Source: Streptomyces sp. 71268
GTDB taxonomy: Bacteria; Actinomycetota; Actinomycetes; Streptomycetales; Streptomycetaceae
Assembly: GCF_029392895.1 (NCBI RefSeq)
Contig: NZ_CP114200.1
Span: forward strand, 6,826,501-6,890,500
Length of the DNA stretch: 64,000 nt
Direction of reading: 5' to 3'
Position numbers and translations under genes: made by a program. The notes under the pieces were generated by a model. The model was given only the letters and a program-made list of their open reading frames with translations. It searched no databases and was not told the DNA's origin. This document shows positions 1 to 8,781 of this stretch, in pieces; position 1 is the first letter of the stretch; every line of letters begins with the position of its first letter.

Positions 1-2
1 AG

Positions 3-641
3 GTGTACGGCGTGCCCGCGGCGCTGCTGTGCTTCGTCGGTGGTTTCCTGCTCGCGCACGCGGTGGAGCGGCTGCTGGCCGAGCGGGTCGCGGCCCACCA
101 CGTGGTGGAGCCGGCGCCGGTGACGACGGGCGGGGCCGGGGCCCGTGCCGGGGCCAGCGCCGCCGCCCGGCCGGCCGAGCCGGCGAGCGCGCTGCCGGGG
201 CGCGCGCCGCAGGTGGGGCTGACCGCAGCCGCGGCCATGGTCGGGCACAGCGCCATGGACGGCGTCGCGCTGGGACTCGCCGCCCAGGTCAGCGACGAGA
301 TGACGCTGGCCGTCGCGGTCGCCGTCATCGCCCACGACTTCGCGGACGGCTTCAACACGTACACGCTGACCAGCCTGTACGGCAACGCCCGGCGCAAGGC
401 CGTGCTGATGCTGGGCGCCGACGCCGTCGCGCCCGTCGTCGGCGCCGCCTCCACGCTGCTGTTCACCGTGCCCGACCAGGCGCTCGGCATCTACCTGGGC
501 TTCTTCGGCGGCGTCCTGCTCTACCTCGCCGCCGCCGACATCCTGCCCGAGGCGCACCACGACCACCCGGCGCTTTCCACGCTGGGCTGCACCGTGGCCG
601 GGGTGGGCTTCGTGTGGCTGGTGGTCGGCGCCGCGCACTGA
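3..641 (+). CDS. ZIP family metal transporter, 5' truncated by window edge
   Basis: Hydrophobic protein with several membrane segments and a central low-complexity Ala/Gly-rich loop (about residues 40-70), the usual place of the cytoplasmic loop in ZIP carriers. The two metal-binding helices appear as GHSAMDGVALG and AHDFADGFNT, at the positions of the ZIP TM4 and TM5 motifs (normally HNxPEG and HExPHE). Several canonical His/Glu ligands are replaced by Ser and Asp, so the metal cannot be predicted. ZIP proteins have about 240-280 residues and only 212 are visible. The codon at position 3 is a GTG but the true start is probably left of the window. It converges on the cobalamin operon, so a role in cobalt supply is possible but not shown. 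Confidence 0.7.
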   Translation: MYGVPAALLCFVGGFLLAHAVERLLAERVAAHHVVEPAPVTTGGAGARAGASAAARPAEPASALPGRAPQVGLTAAAAMVGHSAMDGVALGLAAQVSDEMTLAVAVAVIAHDFADGFNTYTLTSLYGNARRKAVLMLGADAVAPVVGAASTLLFTVPDQALGIYLGFFGGVLLYLAAADILPEAHHDHPALSTLGCTVAGVGFVWLVVGAAH

Positions 642-712
642 GCGGCGCGCCGACGCGCACGGGCCGGGCCCGGCGCCGGGGCCCTGTCGCCCCGCGCCGG
701 ATGGTGCGGGGC

Positions 713-2242
713 TCACGGCGAGCAGCTCCGCACGAAGGACGCCGCGATGCCGGGCGTGGCCGCCCAGTGCACGTGCAGGTACGAGGCGTGCACCCCGCCG
801 CGTACGAAGCCCTCGACCTGCCGGGTGGGACGCACGACGCCCCACGCGGGCAGCGCCGCCGGGCCACCGTCGGCGCCGTCCTCGGGCCCGTCGGGGCCCT
901 CGCCCGCGCCCGGTGTGATGACCGTGCGGTGGAACTCGTGCCCGCGTACCCGGGCGCCGACCGGCAGCAGCGGGCTCGGCGACAGGGCCACCGCCTCCCG
1001 GTAGCCCAGGGTCAGCCGGCCCGACATGCGGGCGTCGGCGGGCAGCACGCCGCACATGGGCAGCGGCGCGGCCCCCGCCTCGTCCGGCTTCGGGGCGAGC
1101 GAGCGGGCCAGGTAGAGCAGGCCGGCGCACTCGGCGGCGATCGGGGCGCCGGAGGCGGCGAGCGCGGCGACGGCGGCGCGCAGCGGCTCGTTGGCGGACA
1201 GCTCGGCCGCGTACACCTCCGGGAACCCGCCGCCGATGACCAGCCCGCGGGTGCCCTCGGGCAGCCGGGTCTCGCGCAGCGGGTCGAAGGTGACGACATC
1301 CGCGCCGGCCGCGGTCAGCAGCTCGGCGTGTTCGGCGTACGAGAACGTGAACGCCGAGCCGCCGGCCACGGCCACCACCGGCCGCGCCCCGCGCCCGGAG
1401 CCCGACGACGGCCCCGTACCCGACTCGGCGGCCGGCTCCGTACCCGACTCCGCGTCCGGCCCGGCCGCGGGTCCGGCGTCCACGGCCCGCGCCTCGCGCA
1501 GGCTGCGCGCCGGGTCCCAGGCGGGCCCGGGCAGCGGGGGAGCCGAGCGGGCCAGCTCTAGGAGGGCCGGCAGGTCGCAGCCCGCGCGCACCCGGTCGGC
1601 CAGCGCGGCCACCGACTCCACCGCCTCCGCGTGGCGCTCGGCCACCGGGACCAGGCCCAGGTGCCGGCTCGGGGTGTGCACGGCGCCCACCCGGCGCAGC
1701 GCCCCGAGGACCGGCACGCCGGAGCCCGCGAGCGCCTCGCGCAGCAGCTCCTCGTGCCGGTCCGAGCCGACCTTGTTGAGGATCACCCCGGCGACCCGTA
1801 CCTCCGGGTCCCAGGAGGCGAAGCCGTGCACCAGCGCCGCCACCGAACGCGACTGCGACGCGGCGTCCACGACCAGCACCACCGGGGCCCGCAGCACCTT
1901 GGCGACCTGGGCCGTGGAGGCCAACTCGCCCTGGTGCGCGGCCCCGTCGTACAGCCCCATCACGCCCTCGACCACGGCCAGGTCGGCGCCGCGCGCGCCG
2001 TGCCCGAACAGCCCCGGCAGCGCGTCGGGCCCGCACAGGTACGCGTCCAGGTTGCGGCCGGGGCGGCCGGTGGCCAGCGCGTGGTAGCCGGGGTCGATGT
2101 AGTCCGGGCCGACCTTGTGCGGCGAGACGGCCAGGCCGCTCGCCGCGAAGGCCGCCATCAGCCCGGTCGCCACCGTCGTCTTGCCGCTGCCCGAGGAGGG
2201 CGCGGCGATGACCAGGCGGGGGACGGAGGTCGTGCCTACCAC
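713..2242 (-). CDS. cbiA: Cobyrinate a,c-diamide synthase (CbiA/CobB)
   Basis: ATP- and glutamine-dependent amidation of the a and c side chains of cobyrinate in cobalamin synthesis. The N-terminal half is a dethiobiotin-synthetase-like P-loop domain: APSSGSGKTT with Lys21, then GPDYIDPGYH near residue 45. After a Ser/Gly/Glu-rich linker of about 50 residues (near 260-295) comes a class I glutamine amidotransferase domain with IGGGFPEVYA, the nucleophile in AECAGLLYL and the His in GHEFHRT. The linker makes it longer (509 aa) than the usual 450-470. Its ATG overlaps the cobO stop by 7 bases, indicating translational coupling. It is the last gene of the operon and converges on the ZIP gene. 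Confidence 0.93.
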   Translation of the reverse strand: MVGTTSVPRLVIAAPSSGSGKTTVATGLMAAFAASGLAVSPHKVGPDYIDPGYHALATGRPGRNLDAYLCGPDALPGLFGHGARGADLAVVEGVMGLYDGAAHQGELASTAQVAKVLRAPVVLVVDAASQSRSVAALVHGFASWDPEVRVAGVILNKVGSDRHEELLREALAGSGVPVLGALRRVGAVHTPSRHLGLVPVAERHAEAVESVAALADRVRAGCDLPALLELARSAPPLPGPAWDPARSLREARAVDAGPAAGPDAESGTEPAAESGTGPSSGSGRGARPVVAVAGGSAFTFSYAEHAELLTAAGADVVTFDPLRETRLPEGTRGLVIGGGFPEVYAAELSANEPLRAAVAALAASGAPIAAECAGLLYLARSLAPKPDEAGAAPLPMCGVLPADARMSGRLTLGYREAVALSPSPLLPVGARVRGHEFHRTVITPGAGEGPDGPEDGADGGPAALPAWGVVRPTRQVEGFVRGGVHASYLHVHWAATPGIAASFVRSCSP

Positions 2243-2832
2243 TCGATGCCCCGCTGGCCCTTCTGCCCGGTGTCCATCGGGTGCTTGACCTTGGACATGT
2301 CGGTGACCAGGTCGGCGAAGTCCACCAGCGGTTGCGGGGCGTTGCGCCCGGTGATCACGACGTGCTGGGTGCCGGGCCGGTCCCGCAGCGTGGCGACCAC
2401 CTCGTCGACGTCCACCCAGCCCCAGTGCATCGGGTACGCGAACTCGTCCAGCACGTAGAGCTGGTACGTCTCGGCCGCCAGGTCGCGCTTGACCTGCTCC
2501 CAGCCCTCGCGCGCCGCCTCCTCGCTGGAGGCCAGGTCACGCTGGACCCACGACCAGCCCTCGCCCATCTTGTGCCAGGCGACCGTGCCGCCCTCGCCGG
2601 AGTCGCCGAGCACGCGCAGCGCCCGCTCCTCGCCGACCTTCCACTTGGCGGACTTCACGAACTGGAACACCCCGATAGGCCAGCCCTGGTTCCAGGCCCG
2701 CAGCGCGAGCCCGAAGGCGGCCGTCGACTTGCCCTTGCCGACGCCGGTGTGCACGAACACCAGCGGCCGGTTGCGGCGCTGGCGCGTGGTGAGCCCGTCG
2801 TCGGGCACCATCGAAGGCTTTCCCTGTGGCAT
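2236..2832 (-). CDS. cobO: Cob(I)yrinic acid a,c-diamide adenosyltransferase (CobO)
   Basis: Transfers the 5'-deoxyadenosyl group of ATP to the cobalt of the reduced corrinoid, forming the Co-C bond. The 198-residue length is standard for CobO/BtuR. The family P-loop TGVGKGKST lies at residues 29-37 and the acidic VLDEFAYP strand near residue 130 is also typical. The ATG follows the TAA of the upstream chelatase directly (TAAATG), and the 3' end overlaps cbiA by 7 bases, so it sits inside one polycistronic message controlled from the upstream cobalamin riboswitch. Confidence 0.95.
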   Translation of the reverse strand: MPQGKPSMVPDDGLTTRQRRNRPLVFVHTGVGKGKSTAAFGLALRAWNQGWPIGVFQFVKSAKWKVGEERALRVLGDSGEGGTVAWHKMGEGWSWVQRDLASSEEAAREGWEQVKRDLAAETYQLYVLDEFAYPMHWGWVDVDEVVATLRDRPGTQHVVITGRNAPQPLVDFADLVTDMSKVKHPMDTGQKGQRGIEW

Positions 2833-5085
2833 TTACGCGACCCTCTCCGTGATGTCGGTCCGTCGCCCCGGCCGCGCGCCCCGGTGTCGGGGCCCGTGCT
2901 CGGTCGTGGTTCGTTCGCCCTGCCGGGGCCGTGCGGGGCCGCCGTCGCGCGCCGCACGCGCCCCGTGGACCAGCGCCGTGACGCTGTCCGCACGCAACTC
3001 GTCCAAGGTCACCGCGGGGCCGCGCAACTCGCCGGCGAGCCGCGCCGCGAGGCCCAGGCGCACCATCCCCGACTCGCAGTCCACGACCACCGAGGCCACG
3101 CCGTCGGCCGCGAGCAGCCGCGCCGCGCGCGTGGCCTGGGCCACCGGCTGGCCGCCGCCGGTGGCCCGGCCGTCGGTCACCACCACGAGCAGCGGGCGCC
3201 GCGAGGGGTCCCGCAGCCGCTCGACCCGCAGCACCTCGCGGGCGCTGAGCAACCCGGCGGCCAGCGGCGTGCGGCCCCCGGTGGGCAGTCGCTCCAGGCG
3301 GGCCGCCGCCGCGTCCACGGACGACGTCGGCGGCAGCGCCAACTCCGCGCCCCGCCCCCGGAAGGTGACCAGGCCGACCTTGTCCCGCCGCTGGTAGGCG
3401 TCGAGCAACAGCGAGAGCACCGCGCCCTTGACGGCGCTCATCCGCTGCCGCGCGGCCATCGACCCGGAGGCGTCCACGACGAACAGCACGAGGTTGCCCT
3501 CGCGGCCCTCGCGCACCGCCTCGCGCAGGTCGTCGCGGCGCAGCAGCAGGCCGGCCCCGGTGCGCCCCCGGGCCCGCTGGTGCGGGGCCGCGGCCCGGAC
3601 CGTCGCCGACAGGTGCAGCTTGCCCAGCACCCCGTGCGGGCGGCGCGAGCCGGTGGTACGCCCGTGCGCGGTGCGGGCCCGCGAGCGCCGCCCGGCCGCG
3701 CCCTCGCCGAGCCCCGGCACGTTCAGCACGCGCGCGGCGAACGGCTCGCCCGCGGCCACGGCGGGCCGCTCCGGCGCCGCGCCCCGCGCGTCCACGCCCT
3801 GCCCCTCGCCGCCCTCGCCGGCGGCCGGGGCCTGGTGCGGGTCGGCCTCGGGTGCCTCAGGACGTGCCGCGTCGTCCGCGCGCTGCTCCGGCAGCGACGG
3901 CTGCTCGGCGGGCTGCTCGGCCCCGGAGCCCTGACCGCCGCCGTCCTGGGGCGGCCCGTCGTCGGGGGAGCGGCCGCCGCCGGGCCCGTCGGGACCGTCG
4001 GGACCATCGGGATCGGTGTCGTCGCCGTCCGCCTCGCCCTCGCCGTCCTCGGGGGCCTGGCCCTCGGGCTCCGGCTGGTAGGCGTCCAGGATCTCGTCGA
4101 GCTTGTCCTCGTCCAGGCCCGGCGCGTCGAAGGGGTTGCGGCGCCGCCGGTGCGGCAGCGCGAGCAGCGCGGCCTGCCGTACGTCCTCGGTGGTCACCTC
4201 GGTGCGGCCGGCCCAGGCGGCCAGCGCGGTGGCGGTGCGCGCCGTCACGATGTCCGCGCGCATCCCGTCCACCTCGAACGCCGCGCACACGGCGGCGATC
4301 TGCCGCAGCGCCCCGTCGCCGAGCACGACGCTCGGCAGCAGCGCGCGGGCCGCCGCGATCCGCGCGCGCAGCTCGGCCTCGTCCTCGGCCCAGCGGGCGG
4401 CGAAGCCGGCCGGGTCCTCCTCGTAGGCGAGCCGGCGCCGCACCACCTCGACCCGCTCGTCGGGCTCGCGGGAGGCCGCGACCTCCACGGTCAGCCCGAA
4501 CCGGTCCAGCAACTGCGGGCGCAGCTCGCCCTCTTCCGGGTTCATGGTGCCGACGAGGAGGAACCGCGCGGCGTGCCGTACGGAGACGCCCTCGCGCTCC
4601 ACGTACGAGGAGCCCATGGCGGCGGCGTCCAGCAGCAGGTCGATCAGGTGGTCGTGGAGGAGGTTGACCTCGTCCACGTAGAGGATGCCGCGGTGGGCGT
4701 CCGCGAGCAGGCCCGGCTCGAAGGACTTCACGCCGTCCGCCAGCGCCCGCTCGATGTCGAGCGCGCCGACCAGGCGGTCCTCGGAGGCGCCGACGGGCAG
4801 CTCGACCAGGCGCGAGGGCCGGGTGGCGCCGGCGCCCGGCTCGTGCGGGCCGTCCGGGCAGCCCGGGTCGGGAGCGACCGGGTCGCAGGAGAACCGGCAG
4901 CCCGGGACGGTCTCGATGGTGGGCAGCAGCGAGGCGATGCCGCGCACCATGGTCGACTTAGCGGTGCCCTTCTCGCCGCGTACCAACACCCCGCCGATCG
5001 CCGGCGACACGGCGTTGAGCAGCAGGCCGAGCCGCATGTCGGCCATGCCGACGACGGCGGTGAACGGGTAGGTGGCCGAGGTCAT
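2833..5085 (-). CDS. Fused ChlI-ChlD type chelatase subunit (putative cobaltochelatase ATPase)
   Basis: 750-residue fusion of an AAA+ ChlI/BchI-like ATPase (about 1-330, Walker [10 protein letters not shown] at 37-45), an acidic Asp/Glu/Gly/Pro-rich linker (about 330-410) and a ChlD-like C-terminal half with a von Willebrand A domain (about 530-710, MIDAS motif DASGSM). In Mg- and Co-chelatases the I and D subunits drive metal insertion by the large H/CobN subunit. In a cobalamin operon the likely role is cobalt insertion into hydrogenobyrinate diamide, replacing CobS/CobT. No CobN is in the window; from S. coelicolor synteny I expect it just left of position 1. Start ATG at 5085 overlaps the cobQ stop (TGATG). 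The reading frame stays open upstream to 6048, but that part is a shadow of cobQ. Confidence 0.88.
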   Translation of the reverse strand: MTSATYPFTAVVGMADMRLGLLLNAVSPAIGGVLVRGEKGTAKSTMVRGIASLLPTIETVPGCRFSCDPVAPDPGCPDGPHEPGAGATRPSRLVELPVGASEDRLVGALDIERALADGVKSFEPGLLADAHRGILYVDEVNLLHDHLIDLLLDAAAMGSSYVEREGVSVRHAARFLLVGTMNPEEGELRPQLLDRFGLTVEVAASREPDERVEVVRRRLAYEEDPAGFAARWAEDEAELRARIAAARALLPSVVLGDGALRQIAAVCAAFEVDGMRADIVTARTATALAAWAGRTEVTTEDVRQAALLALPHRRRRNPFDAPGLDEDKLDEILDAYQPEPEGQAPEDGEGEADGDDTDPDGPDGPDGPGGGRSPDDGPPQDGGGQGSGAEQPAEQPSLPEQRADDAARPEAPEADPHQAPAAGEGGEGQGVDARGAAPERPAVAAGEPFAARVLNVPGLGEGAAGRRSRARTAHGRTTGSRRPHGVLGKLHLSATVRAAAPHQRARGRTGAGLLLRRDDLREAVREGREGNLVLFVVDASGSMAARQRMSAVKGAVLSLLLDAYQRRDKVGLVTFRGRGAELALPPTSSVDAAAARLERLPTGGRTPLAAGLLSAREVLRVERLRDPSRRPLLVVVTDGRATGGGQPVAQATRAARLLAADGVASVVVDCESGMVRLGLAARLAGELRGPAVTLDELRADSVTALVHGARAARDGGPARPRQGERTTTEHGPRHRGARPGRRTDITERVA

Positions 5086-6899
5086 CAGCTGGTGCCCCTT
5101 TCGCGGGTGGTGCTCTGGCGGGGTGCGCCGTCGGCGGCGGTACGCGCCACCGGTTCGGCCTGGACCCCGCGCTCGCGGGGGTGTTCGACGGACGGCGTGG
5201 CCTGCGGCGCGCGCGGCCCGGGAGGTGCTGGCGGGGCCGGTGGCGTGGTGGCCTGACGCGGCGCGGGCACCCCTTCGTCCGCGCGGTCGGTGTGGTCGGC
5301 GCGACGGGCACTCTCGGCCGATACGGGAGTGGGGAGCGCGGGGGCGCCCGGTGGGACGAAGGGCAGCCCCGGGGGCGGTCCCTGCTCGATGAGGCGCAGC
5401 AGCGCGTCGGTGTCCGCGTGTTCCTCGACCAGGTCGCCGAGCCGGTCGAGCTGCTCCTCGCGCAGCGCCCCGAAGCACGTGTCGGGCGCCGGGACGAAGC
5501 GCCGGCCCGCCGCCTCGGCCACCTCGCGCAGGAACGCGCGCCGGAAGCCGTCGCTCTCCAGCGAGCCGTGCCAGTGCGTGCCCCACACCGAGCCGACCCG
5601 GCAGCCGTCGAGGAACGCCGTGCCCCCGCCGACCTCGGCGACCCCGTGGTGGATCTCGTATCCCTCCACGCGCTCGCCCAGGGCCTCGCCGACCGGCCTG
5701 GCCAGCGTCTTCTCGCGCGCGAAGCGCACCCGCACCGGCAGCAGCCCGAGCCCGGCGACGGTGCCCGCCCGCGACTCGACCTCGTCCTCGATGCGCTCGC
5801 CCAGCGCCTGGAAGCCGCCGCAGATGCCGAGCACGGGCCGGCCATCGGCGGCGCGCCGCGCCAGCGCGTCGGCGAGCCCGCGCTCGCGCAGCCAGGCCAG
5901 GGCGCGCACGGTGCCACGGGTGCCGGGCACCACGACGAGGTCGGCGTCGGCCAGTTCGGCGGGCCGGTCCACGAACCGTACGAGCACGCCCGGTTCGGCC
6001 GCGAGGGCGTCCACGTCGGTGAAGTTGGACATCAGCGGCACGGCGCACACCGCGACCCGCAGCACGTCGTCCCCGACCGGCGGCGCGACGGGCGCCTCGC
6101 GCACCGCGCCACGCAGCGAGACCCGCAGCCCGTCCTCCTCGTCGATGCCGAGCCCGGAGGCGTACGGCAGGACGCCGAGAGTGCGGCGGCCGGTGAGCCC
6201 GCGCAGCATCTCAAGGCCCGGTTCGAGGAGGGTGACGTCGCCACGGAACTTGTTGACCAGGTAGCCGGCGACCAGCTCCTGGTCCTCGGGCGCGAGCAGC
6301 GCGGTGGTGCCGAAGAACTGGGCGAACACCCCGCCCCGATCGATGTCCCCGACCACCACCACCGGCAGGTGGGCGGCCCGGGCGATGCCCATGTTCACGA
6401 TGTCGGTACGGCGCAGGTTGATCTCCGCGGGGCTGCCGGCGCCCTCGCAGATCACCACGTCGTGCGTGCGCCGCAGCTCTTCGAGGCAGGCCACGACCGG
6501 CTCGAAGAGCGCCTGCCGCCCGCCGGGCACCGGGCTCGGGTCCTGGGCGCCGGGGGCCCGCTCACCGAAGAAGCCGCGCGCGCTCAGCTCGCCCACCGGC
6601 TTGCCCAGCAGCACGACCTGGCTGGAGCGGTCGCTGCCGGGCTTGAGCAGTACGGGGTTCATCAGCGCCGTCGGCTCGACGCGGGCGGCCTGCGCCTGCA
6701 TCGCCTGAGCCCGCCCGATCTCGGCGCCCTCGCGGGTGACGAAGGAGTTCAGGGACATGTTCTGCCCCTTGAACGGCGCGACCCTGACGCCCCGGCGCGC
6801 CAGCCAACGGCAGATGCCCGCCGTCACGACGCTCTTGCCGGCGTCCGACGTCGTCCCGGCGACCAGCAACCCACCGCCCATGCGTCCCGTCCCCCTCAT
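5085..6899 (-). CDS. cobQ: Cobyric acid synthase (CobQ)
   Basis: Amidates the b, d, e and g side chains of adenosylcobyrinate diamide using glutamine and ATP. The P-loop [10 protein letters not shown] is at residues 14-23 and the CobQ-specific [11 protein letters not shown] segment follows. The C-terminal GATase domain has its nucleophile in GICGGFQAL (Cys near 359) and catalytic His in YEIHHGV (near 421). CobQ is normally about 480-510 residues. This one is 604 because of a roughly 95-residue Pro/Ala/Arg-rich tail after the conserved domain. An in-frame ATG at 6881 (MGGGLLVAG) is an alternative start close to the usual family N-terminus. The start overlaps cobD by 4 bases and the stop overlaps the chelatase ATG by one base. 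Confidence 0.94.
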   Translation of the reverse strand: MRGTGRMGGGLLVAGTTSDAGKSVVTAGICRWLARRGVRVAPFKGQNMSLNSFVTREGAEIGRAQAMQAQAARVEPTALMNPVLLKPGSDRSSQVVLLGKPVGELSARGFFGERAPGAQDPSPVPGGRQALFEPVVACLEELRRTHDVVICEGAGSPAEINLRRTDIVNMGIARAAHLPVVVVGDIDRGGVFAQFFGTTALLAPEDQELVAGYLVNKFRGDVTLLEPGLEMLRGLTGRRTLGVLPYASGLGIDEEDGLRVSLRGAVREAPVAPPVGDDVLRVAVCAVPLMSNFTDVDALAAEPGVLVRFVDRPAELADADLVVVPGTRGTVRALAWLRERGLADALARRAADGRPVLGICGGFQALGERIEDEVESRAGTVAGLGLLPVRVRFAREKTLARPVGEALGERVEGYEIHHGVAEVGGGTAFLDGCRVGSVWGTHWHGSLESDGFRRAFLREVAEAAGRRFVPAPDTCFGALREEQLDRLGDLVEEHADTDALLRLIEQGPPPGLPFVPPGAPALPTPVSAESARRADHTDRADEGVPAPRQATTPPAPPAPPGPRAPQATPSVEHPRERGVQAEPVARTAADGAPRQSTTRERGTS

Positions 6900-7903
6900 C
6901 GGTCCCCCTGGTGCGTGCCCATGGTGGCGGCGCCGTACGCCAGTCGCCCGGCGACGGTTACCGCCAGGGCCAGCGCGCTCACCCGGCGCGAGAGCCGTAC
7001 GGCGCGCTCGATGTCGGCCACCTCGACCGGCCGGTTCTTAGCGCCCAGCACCGGCCGGTGCTCGACGCGCCCCGCGTACGCGAGGGTGCCGCCGAGCCGT
7101 ACGCCGAGGGCGCCGGCGAACGCGGCCTCCACCGGGCCCGCGTTGGGGCTCGGGTGGCTGCCGGCATCGCGCCGGGCGACGGCCCAGGCGCCGCGCGGGT
7201 TCGGCCCGGCGAGCACGGCCAGCGCCGCCGTCAGCCGGGCGCCGGGCCAGCCGACCACGTCGTCGAGACGGGCCGAGGCCCAGCCGAACCTGCGGTAGCG
7301 CGGCGAGCGGTGCCCCACCATCGCGTCCAGCGTGTTCACGGCGCGAAAGCCGAGCAGCCCGGGTGTGCCGCCGACCGCGCCCCACACCAGGGCCCCGACC
7401 ACCGCGTCCGAGGTGTTCTCGGCGACGGACTCCACGACCGCCCGCGCCATCTGCTGGGCGTCCAGGGCCTGTGGGTCGCGCCCGCACAGCCGTGGCAGCG
7501 CGTCCCTGGCCGCGTCGACGTCCGCCGCCGCGAGGGCGGCGCCGATCGTCCGGGCCTCCCGCCCGAGCGTGGTGCCGCCGAGCACGGCCCAGGTGGCGGC
7601 GGCGGTCAGCGCCGTCTCGGCGGCGAGGCCGCCCAGCGCCGTGGCCCGGTGCGCGGGCGCGCCGGTGGCCGGGCGGCGCACGGCGCGCGCCAGCAGCGCC
7701 CCGGCGAGCACCGTGCCGCCGGCGCACACGGCGGTGTGCAGGGCCCCGCGTCCCCGGTCGTCGCGCCACAGCCGGCGCTCCACGGCGCCGGCGGCGCGTC
7801 CGAAGGCGGCCACCGGGTGGCCCCGCCGGGGATCGCCGACGGCACGGTCGCCCAGAAAACCGAGGACGGCACCGCAGGCGTACGCAACATGATCGGTACG
7901 CAT
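6896..7903 (-). CDS. cobD: Adenosylcobinamide-phosphate synthase (CobD/CbiB)
   Basis: Membrane protein that attaches the aminopropanol arm to adenosylcobyric acid. At 335 residues it fits the family. The sequence shows the early [14 protein letters not shown] motif (typical DP..HPV.. of CbiB), several hydrophobic helices, and the conserved [13 protein letters not shown] and [11 protein letters not shown] segments. It is the first gene of the operon, 156 nt downstream of the cobalamin riboswitch, and its stop overlaps the cobQ start (ATGA). Confidence 0.93.
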   Translation of the reverse strand: MRTDHVAYACGAVLGFLGDRAVGDPRRGHPVAAFGRAAGAVERRLWRDDRGRGALHTAVCAGGTVLAGALLARAVRRPATGAPAHRATALGGLAAETALTAAATWAVLGGTTLGREARTIGAALAAADVDAARDALPRLCGRDPQALDAQQMARAVVESVAENTSDAVVGALVWGAVGGTPGLLGFRAVNTLDAMVGHRSPRYRRFGWASARLDDVVGWPGARLTAALAVLAGPNPRGAWAVARRDAGSHPSPNAGPVEAAFAGALGVRLGGTLAYAGRVEHRPVLGAKNRPVEVADIERAVRLSRRVSALALAVTVAGRLAYGAATMGTHQGDR

Positions 7904-8059
7904 CGGTCAGTTCGCCGTCGCGCCTCGAAGGGGGAGCGGTGCGCCGGGCCGCCGGGGGCGGCGGCCTCCGGACGAGCGGGGCAGGGCGAAGGGCGCTGGA
8001 CGGCAGCAGGCCATGGCGGTGTGTCCTCACTCAGGGTCCGCGCCCTGGTTCGACGTGAT

Positions 8060-8240
8060 CGGCGGCGAGAGTCTCCTGGCTCCCGGATCGACGCCACACC
8101 CCGGCCTTCCAGCCCGTCGTGTGCGAGCCGTGACCATGCGCTGGGGGAGCGCTCCCCGGTGACAGTGGCGGGACCGCGCCGGACTCACACCGGCTTCCTC
8201 TGCTGTCGCCGTTTGGCCCCGGCAGTCCACCACGCCCCGG
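8060..8240 (-). promoter_or_regulatory. Cobalamin (B12) riboswitch
   Basis: On the minus strand the region contains the class hallmarks in order: GCCGGTGTGAGTCCGGC (revcomp of about 8177-8195), GGTCCCGCCACTGTCACC spanning the B12-box core (revcomp of about 8157-8175), and the 3' element AGCCAGGAGACTC (revcomp of about 8069-8081). Boundaries are approximate. It precedes cobD by about 156 nt, so high adenosylcobalamin should shut off the whole cobD-cobQ-chelatase-cobO-cbiA message. I see no gene in 7904-8059 or 8241-8430. Confidence 0.92.
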
Positions 8241-8430
8241 GAAGACCCGTCAACTCGCCGTTGACCTGCGACGGAACGCCCCACCGAGCGGGAGGCCCCC
8301 ACTCCGGACGTGCCCACCTCGGCGCGCCGGGCACCACGAACACCGCCCCGGCCGGGCGGCGCCGCGTCGAGACGGCACCACCCGACCGGGGCGGCCGGCC
8401 CGCGACGGCGAACCGCCACGGGTGAGGGAC

Positions 8431-8679
8431 TCAGGCGACGATCAGGTAGATCCCGTACGCCACCGCCGCCGCGCACAGCGCGAAGCAGGCGTACGCGCCG
8501 GAGCGGGCCAGCGCGCCGGGGCCGCTGGCCGTGGTGGCCCCGGCGGCCCCGGTGGCCGTCTCGCGGGAGGGCTTGGCGGAGGTGCCGACGATGCCGAGCG
8601 TGAAGACGCCCACCATGGCGACGGTCACCACCAGGCTCACGCCGAAGACCTGACCGAGCGCGGTCCAGTCGATGTTCAT
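8431..8679 (-). CDS. Small conserved membrane protein beside pit
   Basis: 82 residues with two hydrophobic segments (about 10-32 and 60-80) flanking a polar Ala/Thr/Gly-rich loop. The GGAAG Shine-Dalgarno sits 7 nt before the ATG. It lies 102 nt downstream of the PiT transporter on the same strand and is probably in the same transcription unit, hence probably phosphate-controlled. No enzymatic motif is visible. Streptomyces genomes carry a comparable small ORF beside this pit gene (recall, not checked). Function unknown. Confidence 0.75.
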   Translation of the reverse strand: MNIDWTALGQVFGVSLVVTVAMVGVFTLGIVGTSAKPSRETATGAAGATTASGPGALARSGAYACFALCAAAVAYGIYLIVA

Positions 8680-8781
8680 GGCACTGCTTCCTTGTCGTCG
8701 GGGCGGCTGGGCCGCGTCGTACGGGGCGCGGGCGCGAGGCGCGTGTGCGTGCCCCGTACGGGTGGACGGGCCGGACGGCGG

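Noticed and set aside
5086-6048. Upstream extension of the chelatase frame
   Set aside because: It overlaps cobQ in another frame; the ATG at 5085 gives the conserved N-terminus.
2281-7298. Very long rightward open frames (e.g. 2281-5256 and 5181-7298) opposite the cobalamin genes
   Set aside because: High GC leaves long antisense frames open; products are Arg/Ala/Gly-rich without domains, while the minus strand carries clear family motifs.
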